Assembly: GCF_003226345.1 (NCBI RefSeq)
Contig: NZ_PDOF01000003.1
Coordinates: 124,001 to 188,000 of the forward strand
Source of the DNA: Alteribacter lacisalsi
GTDB taxonomy: Bacteria > Bacillota > Bacilli > Bacillales > Salisediminibacteriaceae
Reading direction: 5' to 3'
DNA length: 64,000 nucleotides
Shown: one piece after another, positions 10,838 through 19,024 of the stretch
How the letters are laid out: each line of letters begins with the position of its first letter
Numbering within the stretch: the stretch's first letter is position 1
Notes under the pieces: model-generated
What the model was told of the DNA's origin: nothing
The model's database searches: none
What the model saw: only the letters and a program-made list of their open reading frames with translations
Program-made: the position numbers and the translations under genes

Positions 10838-10868
10838 ATTATATCACAGAAAGCGCTCAAGAAGACAA
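10838..10868 (-). promoter_or_regulatory. Candidate uvrBA promoter
   Basis: A perfect TATAAT (10838–10843 on the minus strand) is preceded after 19 nt by TTGTCT. The spacing is long and the -35 box weak, but the position directly beside a LexA-like box supports it. It leaves a leader of about 125 nt before uvrB. Confidence 0.55.
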
Positions 10869-10874
10869 GAAATA

Positions 10875-10888
10875 CGAACGTATGTTTT
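10875..10888. promoter_or_regulatory. LexA (Cheo/SOS) box upstream of uvrBA
   Basis: CGAACGTATGTTTT matches the B. subtilis LexA consensus CGAACRNRYGTTYC at all defined positions but the last. It lies 7 nt upstream of the candidate -35 box. uvrBA is an SOS operon in B. subtilis. Confidence 0.75.
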
Positions 10889-10902
10889 GTATCAGAGTAA
10901 AA

Positions 10903-10928
10903 AAGAAGCCTGTCCGCAGACAGACTTC
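10903..10928 (-). terminator. Terminator of minJ
   Basis: The minus strand reads GAAGTCTGTC, loop TGCG, GACAGGCTTC (one G·U), then six U. It lies 16 nt past the minJ stop codon and isolates it from uvrBA. Confidence 0.88.
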
Positions 10929-10943
10929 CCGAAGCTGATTGAA

Positions 10944-12323
10944 TTAATGGGACGCAAGAGGGCGGTTCGCCCGCTTGCCCCTGTTTTTCCTCTCAGCTGT
11001 TTTCTTTTCAGCAGAAGATTCATCTGCTCCGGCTTCCGATGAGGCTGCCGCTTCTTTTTCATGCAGATGATCATCTTCTGAGGACCGGATCGTTTCCCGG
11101 TCACGACGGAGTACCAGAGAATAACGGAGTGCACGGTTGGACAGCGTGCCGTTATCCGGGTCCGGCACAAAAACGAGACCGAGCTGGTAGTGATCATCTT
11201 CATAAACCGATGACTGAACAAATCGAACCTGCTCCTGTTCATCCACGACCTCCAGCCTGCAGTAGGCACTGTTTTCCTGCAGCGCCTCATATAGTTCCAG
11301 CTGGGTACTGACCGATTTACCGTTCACTTTTATTATTTTTTCTCCTACTTTCACACCGAGCTTTTCACCGATCAACCCGGGAATCACGCCGAGAACAACA
11401 AGCCCTTCTTCACGGGCAAAAAAGACGGATTGCACCTTCTCCGACTGACGCCCATTGAAAAAGAACACTGCTTCCCTTCCTAAAATGATCAGAATTGGCA
11501 CCGCAAACGCAGCAGGACTGTAAAACATGGCCAGTACGGCTGATCCGGCAGTTACTGCTGACAGCAGCAGTAATCCGGCTCCGGCTCTTTTTACAGCAGC
11601 ATCAGGGTAACTGTTAGTAGATCTTATCTTAAAGCCAAGCACGATCGGAAACAGTAAAAGCCCCAGCGCCCCAGCTTCACTGATGGAAAACGGCCAGGAA
11701 CCAAGCCCTGCCACCGCGAGACCTCCAGCTGGAAGCAGGAAAAACGAGGGAGCCAGCCACAGACGGTTCTGTTCATGTGCACCACCCGTTTTCCCGCGCT
11801 TTGTTTTCACGAGCAGAGGATTGGTTCGTTTCGGTCCGTTTACAAGGACTAAAAGAGCTTCAGCAACCATGATCAAAGCGAGAAACCAGACCGCACTCTG
11901 TAAGCTTAACTGTGATATTTCCATCAGGCGTGCGTCAATCCAAGCTGAACCTGAGCCTGATTCCGGAAGTATGAATGTTATAAGCAGCGTCACGCTTCCG
12001 ATGAATGTAAAACTGAGCCAGCGGCTGTTACGGAAAGGAATGAACAAAAGCCATACCGCAGAAAGAAGCAGGAGCACGGCTGCCGGAATGACAATCCCCA
12101 AACCTAATACTGCAATAGTCAAACCTGCGCCGGCAGCAGCGCCCGCGGCAAGAGGAAAAAACAAATCGTGTACCACATCATAGATCCTTGTATGAAAATG
12201 CCGGCGCTCCCGTTTCACTCTGCGAAAGCCAAACCATAATGCTGTCAATAGAAACAGATAAAATAATGGCTGCGCGAAAAACCTGCCGCTGCCAGTGAGC
12301 AGTTCCCCTGTTAATCCATCCAC
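10944..12323 (-). CDS. minJ: MinJ-like PDZ-domain membrane protein (division-site topology)
   Basis: The protein has 459 residues. The N-terminal two thirds are about eight hydrophobic helices after the conserved opening RVKRERRHFHTRIYD. Residues about 330–410 form a PDZ domain (LGVIPGLIGEKLGVKVGEKI), and the tail is charged and low-complexity. In B. subtilis MinJ bridges DivIVA and MinD at the septum and lies between uvrBA and ctpB, as here; swrA, which intervenes there, is absent. The start is the GTG at 12323 behind AGGGGTGAGG; the upstream in-frame extension is basic, lacks homology and has no ribosome-binding site. Assignment rests on architecture and synteny. Confidence 0.8.
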   Translation of the reverse strand: MDGLTGELLTGSGRFFAQPLFYLFLLTALWFGFRRVKRERRHFHTRIYDVVHDLFFPLAAGAAAGAGLTIAVLGLGIVIPAAVLLLLSAVWLLFIPFRNSRWLSFTFIGSVTLLITFILPESGSGSAWIDARLMEISQLSLQSAVWFLALIMVAEALLVLVNGPKRTNPLLVKTKRGKTGGAHEQNRLWLAPSFFLLPAGGLAVAGLGSWPFSISEAGALGLLLFPIVLGFKIRSTNSYPDAAVKRAGAGLLLLSAVTAGSAVLAMFYSPAAFAVPILIILGREAVFFFNGRQSEKVQSVFFAREEGLVVLGVIPGLIGEKLGVKVGEKIIKVNGKSVSTQLELYEALQENSAYCRLEVVDEQEQVRFVQSSVYEDDHYQLGLVFVPDPDNGTLSNRALRYSLVLRRDRETIRSSEDDHLHEKEAAASSEAGADESSAEKKTAERKNRGKRANRPLASH

Positions 12324-12451
12324 ATCCTCACCCCTTTGTTTCCGCCCTTTATTTCTATTTTGCCGGGCTGTCTTACGTTTCATTTTACTGGAAAAGCGGG
12401 AAAAGAGCATCCCCAAATACCATTCGTATAGAAATCTGTTTTTACGTAAAA

Positions 12452-12501
12452 AAAAAGGCTGAATCATAAGGTTCTGTTTCTCCTCATGATTCAGCCTTTT
12501 T
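12452..12501 (-). terminator. Strong terminator downstream of ctpB
   Basis: A 16-bp perfect stem (AAAAAGGCTGAATCAT with its complement) is flanked by A and T runs on both sides, so it could work in either direction. Between it and the ctpB stop codon lies a full repeat copy, which would be part of the ctpB transcript. Confidence 0.9.
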
Positions 12502-12509
12502 ATATTTTG

Positions 12510-12670
12510 TTCTTTCCGGAAAGATTGTATTTTTAATTCGCTGCAGGCGGACGCTTTCCGCAGGTCTTGTGCTCAGCCTCCTCGGGAAGACCGTCCTTTG
12601 GGGGTCTTCGGCTCTTGCTTTTCCCGCTGGAGTCGCCGCCTTTCGCTCCATAAATAAGTTTTCGAAAAGC
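12510..12670. repeat. Full copy of the GCTTTCCGCGG repeat, ctpB 3' region
   Basis: The core starts GCTGCAGGCGGACGC followed by TTTCCGC, passes CAGCCTCCTCGGGAA, and ends GGAGTCGCCGCC then TTTCGCTCC. It is nearly colinear with the copy at 20.2 kb. Flanks TTCTTTCCGGAAAG and TTTTCGAAAAGC keep traces of the terminal inverted repeat seen at 4.2 kb. It sits between the ctpB stop and its terminator. Confidence 0.75.
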
Positions 12671-12688
12671 TGTACGAAAATAGCCTTT

Positions 12689-14203
12689 TTATTCTGTCAG
12701 AAGCTCAACTGCACGGTTTAACTGATTGTCATTTTCAGGGTCACGCACGGCTTCCACAATTTGATCGCGGAGAGCAAGTGCCGTATCCTCATCAATTACG
12801 CCTGTAACTTCCATATCCATATCAGACTGGAACTGTTCAACTGCTTCTTCTGTTTCAGAGTCAAAGTAACCGTCTGTGCGGCCAGGATCATACCCGAGTC
12901 CTTCCAGCATCAGCTGGGCATTCTGCACCTGCTCAGAGTTTGAATCGAATTCAAGCGGTTCTTCTGCCTGTACAGGTGACAGGTAGAAAAACTCCGGCTG
13001 TCTGACTTCTTCAGTCGGATCGACACCAACTTCGTTAATGTCGTTTCCGTCAGCAGTAAGCCACTTGAACACGGTCAGTTTCAGCTCGCTCGCATCACCA
13101 AGCTCAAATGTCTGCTGAACGGTTCCCTTTCCAAATGTGGTTTCACCTACTACCGGATGACCGCCTGCTTCTTTCAGGGCAGCTGCCAGGATTTCAGAGG
13201 CAGAAGCACTTCCTTCATCAATCAGTGTTGCAATCGGATAATCCTTTTCTCCTTCCTGGTTGGAAAGGTGACGGACCACATCTCCATTACGGTCCTGACG
13301 CTGTACGATCGCTTCTCCTTCAGGAATCAGCAGGTTTCCGATCTGCTCAACACTCTGAAGAAGGCCTCCAGGATTACCGCGGACATCGATAATCAGGCCG
13401 TCAATCCCCTGCTCTTCCAGCTCATTGAGTTCTTCTTCAAAACGCGTTGCTGTGTCCTGTGCAAATGAACGGATTTCCAGATAACCGATTCTCTGGTCGT
13501 TCGCTTCGATCAGGTCACTAGTGACTGTTTCCACTGTGATTTCGTCACGGACAACATCGATCTCGAATTCCTCGCTCATTCCAGGTCGTTCAATAGTCAG
13601 TGTTACTGTTGTACCTTTTTCGCCGCGGATTTTAAGCACTGCTTCATTCAATGTAAGACCTTCTATATCTTCTCCATCAACCTCAAGGATAAGGTCATTT
13701 GGACGGAGTCCTGCATCTTCTGCAGGCGAATCACGAATCGGGCTGACGATCGTTACCCGGCCGTTAATCATATTCACTTCAGCACCAATACCTTCGAAGG
13801 ATGGATCGAGTGATTCCATAAATTCCTCTGCGCTTTCCTGATCCATGTACACGGAATACGGATCATCAAGCGTCTCAAGCATGCCGCTTATGGCACCTTC
13901 AAGAAGTTCATCTTCATCAGGCGCTTCCACATAAGCTTCCATGATTGTAGTGAAAGCACGGTGAAACTTATCCAGATTATCCTGTGACAATTCACTGGAG
14001 GTTTCTACTGCGGGATCGGCGTCTTCCTCAGCCATATCCTCTTCAATAACAATTTCAGATTCGGTTTCCACAGGTACTGTATCCTGCATCACCGGTTCTG
14101 AAGAATCAGTGCCCGTCACCTGGAGGGTGATAAACATACCGGCAGCTCCCAAAATAACAGATACGGCGATGATAATCGGAAGGAGTTTTTTCTCAACGTT
14201 CAT
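12689..14203 (-). CDS. ctpB: S41 carboxy-terminal processing peptidase CtpB
   Basis: This 504-residue PDZ serine protease acts outside the cytoplasmic membrane. It has an N-terminal membrane anchor (residues 8–28), an acidic linker, a PDZ domain about 130–215, and the S41 core with Ser334 in GSASASEI, Lys359 in FGKGTVQ and Gln363, spaced as the Ser-Lys-Gln triad of B. subtilis CtpB. A peptidoglycan-binding domain lies about 425–490. In B. subtilis CtpB cleaves SpoIVFA to activate pro-sigma-K processing. GAGGTGA precedes the ATG. It neighbours the minJ, EnvC-like and ftsEX genes. CtpA is the closest alternative; synteny favours CtpB. Confidence 0.88.
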   Translation of the reverse strand: MNVEKKLLPIIIAVSVILGAAGMFITLQVTGTDSSEPVMQDTVPVETESEIVIEEDMAEEDADPAVETSSELSQDNLDKFHRAFTTIMEAYVEAPDEDELLEGAISGMLETLDDPYSVYMDQESAEEFMESLDPSFEGIGAEVNMINGRVTIVSPIRDSPAEDAGLRPNDLILEVDGEDIEGLTLNEAVLKIRGEKGTTVTLTIERPGMSEEFEIDVVRDEITVETVTSDLIEANDQRIGYLEIRSFAQDTATRFEEELNELEEQGIDGLIIDVRGNPGGLLQSVEQIGNLLIPEGEAIVQRQDRNGDVVRHLSNQEGEKDYPIATLIDEGSASASEILAAALKEAGGHPVVGETTFGKGTVQQTFELGDASELKLTVFKWLTADGNDINEVGVDPTEEVRQPEFFYLSPVQAEEPLEFDSNSEQVQNAQLMLEGLGYDPGRTDGYFDSETEEAVEQFQSDMDMEVTGVIDEDTALALRDQIVEAVRDPENDNQLNRAVELLTE

Positions 14204-14326
14204 TGCTTCACCTCATCACAAAATACAAGGTAACACCGGCTGTTTATGCTTCCCTGTTTATTCTTGTCTGCCATGTCACTCTTCCAGCCGACTTTCATCT
14301 TCTTTCAATCATACCAAATGTCGGTC

Positions 14327-14345
14327 CCGGAATAAATTATTCCGG
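14327..14345. promoter_or_regulatory. Perfect 19-bp inverted repeat upstream of ctpB
   Basis: CCGGAATAAATTATTCCGG has two 9-bp arms around one central base and lies 124 nt upstream of ctpB. Just downstream on the minus strand is TTGGTATGAT, an extended -10-like element. Two copies of AATTCTGCCG follow at 14349 and 14370. The rest of 14204–14505 shows no gene. It may be an operator; the protein is unknown. Confidence 0.45.
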
Positions 14346-14505
14346 AAAAATTCTGCCGAAAACTTCGACAATTCTGCCGTGAAATCCTGCACCCATCAGC
14401 TTTTGATAGTTTGTACCGGAAGAGATTGGATATGTAACCGGGCGACAGTTTTTCTTAATTTTTATTCAAGTCTGCTGTTAATTAACTTTTAAAACTTTAA
14501 TTGCA

Positions 14506-14871
14506 TTAGTAAAGCTTTCTCTTTATATAAATCACATTGCTGCCTTCAACTGCAACATACCTTTTCAGAGCCCGGTGGAATAGCGGTGCTGTAATCAGGT
14601 AAACGGGAATGAGGATGGGGAGCGGAACCAGGAAAGCATGGTACAGGACAAAAAGCCACCCTTCCTCAAAGATCGCACCTCCGATAAAACCGCGAAGAAC
14701 GATGTAGGGAAGTCCGTACATCAGCCAGCTGAATGTAAAGTTCGGCAAATGGAGGATTTTCAGACTCGGTTTATCTCTAGTGAAAATCCGTTCGAGAAGC
14801 ACGTGTAAATAAAGAGCGGTCAACATGGTAAACGCACAAACGATCGCTGGAATACCTGTCGTAACCGTCAT
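14506..14871 (-). CDS. Small membrane protein of unknown function
   Basis: This 121-residue protein has three or four hydrophobic segments (FTMLTALYLHVLLERIF; YGLPYIVLRGFIGGAIF; LFVLYHAFLVPLPILIPVYL) and a short basic tail. I do not recognise the family. The start at 14871 (GGAG just upstream) is preferred to an in-frame ATG at 14892 that has no ribosome-binding site. It lies between ctpB and the EnvC-like gene in the same direction and is separated from the latter by a terminator. The hydrophobic pattern and clean reading frame support a real gene. Confidence 0.65.
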   Translation of the reverse strand: MTVTTGIPAIVCAFTMLTALYLHVLLERIFTRDKPSLKILHLPNFTFSWLMYGLPYIVLRGFIGGAIFEEGWLFVLYHAFLVPLPILIPVYLITAPLFHRALKRYVAVEGSNVIYIKRKLY

Positions 14872-14937
14872 CCTGCTCCATCCTCTCAGCATGTTATTGT
14901 CGACCCGATGCTTACTATCTTTCCTTTAATAAGATAT

Positions 14938-14980
14938 AAAAAACCCGCACCATCGAATTTTGTACATTCAAAGATGCGGG
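14938..14980 (-). terminator. Terminator of the M23 murein hydrolase gene
   Basis: CCCGCA and TGCGGG pair across a loop with extra partial pairing, followed by six U on the minus strand, about 28 nt beyond the stop codon. Confidence 0.7.
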
Positions 14981-15008
14981 CTCGTCTGCCTTATTTCCCG
15001 GTAAATAG

Positions 15009-16382
15009 TTAAAAGTCTACATATTTTCTAGGGTCGACCGAATTGGATTTCTCACTGTCCCATCCACCAGGATGTACTTCAAAGTGGAGGTGAGGACCGG
15101 TGGAGTTTCCTGTATTGCCCATAATCCCCAGTTTATCGCCGCGGCTCACTGACTGCCCCTGTGATACATCAATAGAGTCAAGGTGGGCATAAAGGGTGGT
15201 GATGGATTCGCCGTTAATGTTGTGGGTGATCATCACGGTATTTCCATATCCGTTCAAGTACCTTGCCGTAATAACCTGACCAGATTCAGCCGCTACGATC
15301 GGAACATTGGAGCGCCCTCCCTGGCCGATATCAATGCCGTGGTGGGTACGTCCCCAGCGTGGACCGTATTCAGATGTGACGCGTCCAGTTGCCGGCACCA
15401 TCATTGTACCACCCGTATCGCTTGGAGCGGATGACGATCCGCCGCCAGAGCTGTCTGAACTGCCGGAGTTACCTGAGTTACCTGAGCTTGAAGATTCAGA
15501 CTGACTGGCTTCTTCCTCTTCGGCTTTTCTCTCAGCTTCTTCTCTCTTCTTGCGCTCTTCCTCTTCTTTACGCTTGCGTTCTTCTTCAAGCCTTTGCTGT
15601 TCTTCTTCCCAATCTTCAAGTTCCTGCTTGGCTGCAGCTTCCTGAGCGGCAAGAATATCCTGCTCTTCTTCGAGGGAAAGAATGGCTTCTTTCAGATTAG
15701 CTCCTTTTTCCTCCAGTTCTCCTGCAAGACGGTCTTTTTCTTCCGTCTGTTTTTCAAGATCAGCGCGAAGGCTTTCCAGTTCATTCATCTGTTCCTCGAG
15801 AGCCGTCAACTCTGCTTCAATCTCTATTTTAGCCTGTTCGAGATCTTGTTTGTCCTCGATATGCTGCTCAAGAATATTGCGGTCCTGACGGGAAATGGTA
15901 GAGAGGGCATTGATTCTCTCAATCAAATCTCCAAAGCTCTGGGAACCAAGAAGGACTTCAAGGTAATTCACACTCCCGCCGTTCCGATACATGGAGTTCA
16001 CCCGGTCCTTCAGAAGCTCATCACGCTCAGCAATTCGTTCATGCAGTTCCTCGATTTCTTCACGCAGCTCTTCTATTCTTTCCTTTGTCTGATCGATTTC
16101 CGTATGTTTTTCTTCTATTTCACGGTTGGTCCGTTGTGTACGCTCATCCAGTTCGCGCATTTCCTCATATAAAGCGTCAATTTCCGCTTCAACCTGGGAC
16201 AGTTCTTCGGCTTTCTGTTCCGATTCTTCCTGATTGCGGTTCTGTTCCTCCTGCTTACGTTCAATTTCTTCTTTAATTTCATCTCCCGTATTTGCTTCTG
16301 CCGTGGACCAGTGGTTTGCACCAGCAAAGGTCGAAAACGCCAGAATTAGTGCAAGTGACACGAGCACCAGTCTGCGATTCAT
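15009..16382 (-). CDS. EnvC/PcsB-like murein hydrolase (activator) with coiled coil and M23 domain
   Basis: The 457-residue protein has a signal peptide ending near TAEA (residue 30), a long Glu/Lys/Gln-rich coiled coil (about 32–280), a Ser/Gly linker, and a C-terminal M23 lysostaphin-type domain with HHGIDIG and HLHFEVH, so the zinc ligands are kept. Coiled-coil proteins of this type (EnvC, PcsB, CwlO) are controlled by FtsEX from the membrane side. The gene directly follows ftsEX, which supports that partnership. GGGGGAG precedes the ATG. Because the M23 residues are intact, it may be a hydrolase itself rather than only an activator. Confidence 0.88.
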   Translation of the reverse strand: MNRRLVLVSLALILAFSTFAGANHWSTAEANTGDEIKEEIERKQEEQNRNQEESEQKAEELSQVEAEIDALYEEMRELDERTQRTNREIEEKHTEIDQTKERIEELREEIEELHERIAERDELLKDRVNSMYRNGGSVNYLEVLLGSQSFGDLIERINALSTISRQDRNILEQHIEDKQDLEQAKIEIEAELTALEEQMNELESLRADLEKQTEEKDRLAGELEEKGANLKEAILSLEEEQDILAAQEAAAKQELEDWEEEQQRLEEERKRKEEEERKKREEAERKAEEEEASQSESSSSGNSGNSGSSDSSGGGSSSAPSDTGGTMMVPATGRVTSEYGPRWGRTHHGIDIGQGGRSNVPIVAAESGQVITARYLNGYGNTVMITHNINGESITTLYAHLDSIDVSQGQSVSRGDKLGIMGNTGNSTGPHLHFEVHPGGWDSEKSNSVDPRKYVDF

Positions 16383-16530
16383 CGTAACAACTCCCCCTCA
16401 ACTACACTTTTCTGATTTATTTCCCCGGCAATAGACAAGCCCGGCAGTATTTATTTTCTTTCACATTATGTACAGGGCAGGACCGGGCACAGGCGGCCCG
16501 GTGTTTTATGCCTCTGAATCTCTACCATCC

Positions 16531-17424
16531 TTATACTTTAAGAAACTTGCGCACACTCATCATGCTTCCCCAGATTCCAATAAAAGCACCGATCCCAAGT
16601 AACAAGGCTCCCATCTGAACCGTTAGCGGCACTGCCGGAAGCATGGTCAGAAATCCGAGTTCCGGTGTGGCTTCTACCAGATCTGCAAGCCTGATATATC
16701 CGTAGGAGAGGGCACTCACAGGAATCACCGCTCCAAGAATTCCGAGAAGGAGTCCTTCTACAAAGAACGGCCAGCGGATAAACCCATTCGTTGCACCAAC
16801 AAGTTTCATGATCTGAATTTCACGCTTTCGGGCAATGATCGTAATTTTAATTGTATTTGCGATCAGAAACATAGCGGTGAACATAAGTCCGACGATCAAT
16901 GCAATACCGGCATAACGCAGGATGTTCGTAACGGAAAACAACTGTTCAACAATATCCGCTCCGTATTCAACGTCTTCAACGTTGTTCAGTGTCTGTATTT
17001 CCTCAGCCAGAACCTGTGTCTGCTGCGGATCTTCCGCCTGGACAACAAAGACATTATTAAGCGGATTTTCGTCTCTCAGTGTTTCCAGTACCTGCCCCTG
17101 TTCACCAAAGCTTACAATAAGATTCTCGAGCCCTTCCTCACGGGGGACAAATTCAACTGAATCCACCTGGGCCAGTTCACCGATTTCCGCTTCAAGCTCA
17201 TCCTGATCTTCCTCATCTGCTGTCATTTCAATGAAAACCCGAAGCTCAACGTCATCTTCAAGAGAATCAGCAAAAGCGTTCATATTCATAATAAGAAGGA
17301 GGAAAGTACCTACCACAAAAAGCATGATCGTTACGGCACTGACAGAAGCAAATGTCATCCAGCCGTTTCTTGCTAAGTTCTTTGCTCCTTCTTTTATGTG
17401 TCTCGTAAGGGTTCTACCTTTCAT
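16531..17424 (-). CDS. ftsX: Cell-division ABC transporter permease FtsX
   Basis: The 297-residue protein has a cytosolic N-terminus, a first membrane helix at about 25–50, an extracellular domain about 50–170 that in this family binds coiled-coil hydrolases, and three further C-terminal helices. The opening NLARNGWMTFASVSAVT is typical of Bacillus FtsX. The start at 17424 has AGGGGG at 9 nt and overlaps the end of ftsE. A GCCCGGT hairpin without a U-tract (16482–16502) lies in the 148-nt gap before the EnvC-like gene and could attenuate read-through. Confidence 0.95.
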   Translation of the reverse strand: MKGRTLTRHIKEGAKNLARNGWMTFASVSAVTIMLFVVGTFLLLIMNMNAFADSLEDDVELRVFIEMTADEEDQDELEAEIGELAQVDSVEFVPREEGLENLIVSFGEQGQVLETLRDENPLNNVFVVQAEDPQQTQVLAEEIQTLNNVEDVEYGADIVEQLFSVTNILRYAGIALIVGLMFTAMFLIANTIKITIIARKREIQIMKLVGATNGFIRWPFFVEGLLLGILGAVIPVSALSYGYIRLADLVEATPELGFLTMLPAVPLTVQMGALLLGIGAFIGIWGSMMSVRKFLKV

Positions 17425-18106
17425 AACCATAGTCCCCCTTTACTTCATCACGGGCAACCCGTCCGCCTTCAATAGCTATAACCCGTTTACGAATCGTGTT
17501 TACAATTTCTTTATTGTGGGTAGCCATGACTATAGTGGTTCCACGCTCATTAATTTCTTCAAGGATCCGCATGATCTCCCATGACGTTTCCGGATCCAGA
17601 TTTCCAGTGGGCTCATCTGCAATCAGAACAGACGGATTGTTTACAATGGCCCGCGCAATGGCTACACGCTGCTGCTCTCCGCCGGAAAGTTCATGAGGAA
17701 GAAAGCGTGCCTTATTTTTAAGACGGACGACATCAAGCACCTGCATGACTCGTCTCCTAATATTTGCCTTACTTTCTTCAATTACCTCTAATGCGAACGC
17801 CACATTTTCATAGACTGTCAGAGAAGGAAGCAGTTTAAAATCCTGAAAAACGACCCCGATTTTTCTTCTTAGACGGGGGATATGCCGTTCTTTGAGTTTC
17901 GCCAGCTCCTCTGTGTCAATTGTTATCGCTCCGCGCGTGGGCTTTTCCTCACGGTACATAAGCTTAATAAACGTGGATTTACCAGCGCCGCTGGGCCCGA
18001 CCACGTAAACAAACTCTCCCTTTTCTATGTGTATATCAATGCCGTTAATGGCCATTACGCCGTTCGGATATGTTTTCCAAACCTCGTTCATCGTTATCAC
18101 ATTCAT
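17414..18106 (-). CDS. ftsE: Cell-division ATP-binding protein FtsE
   Basis: This 230-residue ABC ATPase has Walker A GPSGAGKST, signature LSGGEQQR, Walker B VLIADEPTG and the H-loop VMATHN. It pairs with FtsX to drive peptidoglycan hydrolase activation at the lateral wall or septum. ftsX overlaps its 3' end by 11 nt, indicating translational coupling. The start is uncertain: ATG at 18106 (weak AGGA) or GTG at 18097, which would align best with B. subtilis FtsE. Confidence 0.95.
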   Translation of the reverse strand: MNVITMNEVWKTYPNGVMAINGIDIHIEKGEFVYVVGPSGAGKSTFIKLMYREEKPTRGAITIDTEELAKLKERHIPRLRRKIGVVFQDFKLLPSLTVYENVAFALEVIEESKANIRRRVMQVLDVVRLKNKARFLPHELSGGEQQRVAIARAIVNNPSVLIADEPTGNLDPETSWEIMRILEEINERGTTIVMATHNKEIVNTIRKRVIAIEGGRVARDEVKGDYGYER

Positions 18107-18278
18107 CACATCCTGCTTCGCAATTCTCTATGGTGCCAAAGTCCATATATGTTAAATCGGTAACATACTTCGGTCAGGGTGTTCTCTTTCCGTCGAATAT
18201 TGGCGAATTTTCTTCGACCCAGGCCAGAAAAATGAGCAGACACCCACCGTCTGCCTGCTTTCCGTTCTACAATACAAC

Positions 18279-18284
18279 ATTATA
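18279..18284 (-). promoter_or_regulatory. Possible -10 box upstream of ftsE
   Basis: The minus strand has TATAAT about 175 nt upstream of ftsE, without a convincing -35 box at 16–18 nt. The rest of the gap 18110–18522 shows no gene or clear structure. Confidence 0.3.
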
Positions 18285-18522
18285 TCATCTTAATTTCCCT
18301 ATGCCCGGTTACTTTCTTTACAATTTCATTTCAAAAGTGTCACTACACGACAATTCCGGCCCCTTTCAACAGAAAAGTCCCGGTTGGTTCCAGAGATAAG
18401 GTAACAAAATCAGGACTATCTGAACAGGACAAATTATTACCAGAATAATTACCACGCCTTTTTACCCAGTCACCCCAGCAGGGCAGAAGCCTCGTTCTTC
18501 AGAAATACCCCTTTTCTAAACA

Positions 18523-18562
18523 CAAAAAAACAGCCATCGACAAGGTGCGTCAAACAGCTGTT
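18523..18562 (-). terminator. Terminator-like hairpin after cccB
   Basis: AACAGC pairs with GCTGTT across a 22-nt loop, followed by seven U on the minus strand, 13 nt beyond the stop codon. The stem is short, but the U-tract and position fit. Confidence 0.5.
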
Positions 18563-18574
18563 CTGCTTCATATC

Positions 18575-18952
18575 CTATTCGAGATCCGCAACGTAGGCAG
18601 CTACGTTATCAATTTCATCATCATCTTCTACAAGATCAGCCGGCATGCTTCCTGGACCTTCCTCGATTGCCGCCCGTACGGCGTCCATATCAAGTCCCTG
18701 AATGGCTGGTGCGGAAGCTCCTTCACCGTCTCCGCCATGACAGCTCAGACAGTTTGCCTCATAGATTTCCTCACCTTGAGCAAGGTCGTATTCGCCATCA
18801 TCTGCTGCATCTTCATCCATTTCATCATCTTCAGTTTCTTCCGTGTCGTCGCCATCGTCTACAGGTGTGGTATCGTCGTCACCGTCGTCTGCACCGCCGC
18901 ATGCTCCTGCAATAAGCGCCGCACCAAACATGGCAATAAGTATTTTCTTCAT
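18575..18952 (-). CDS. cccB: Lipoprotein cytochrome c551
   Basis: This 125-residue small c-type cytochrome is anchored outside the membrane by lipid. Residues 1–18 form a lipoprotein signal with lipobox LIAGAC. An Asp/Glu/Thr-rich spacer follows, then one haem site CLSCH and a likely Met axial ligand in GSMPADL. CccB-type cytochromes carry electrons in aerobic respiration. In B. subtilis cccB also lies between prfB and ftsE. GGAGGG precedes the ATG, and a TATAAT at 19013–19018 is a possible -10 box. The acidic spacer is long for the size of the protein. Confidence 0.92.
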   Translation of the reverse strand: MKKILIAMFGAALIAGACGGADDGDDDTTPVDDGDDTEETEDDEMDEDAADDGEYDLAQGEEIYEANCLSCHGGDGEGASAPAIQGLDMDAVRAAIEEGPGSMPADLVEDDDEIDNVAAYVADLE

Positions 18953-19024
18953 CTTAACCCTCCTGTTCAGTGAACGTTGTTGGCAATTTTTTCTTTATGC
19001 CAATTCTTAGATATTATAACCGAT

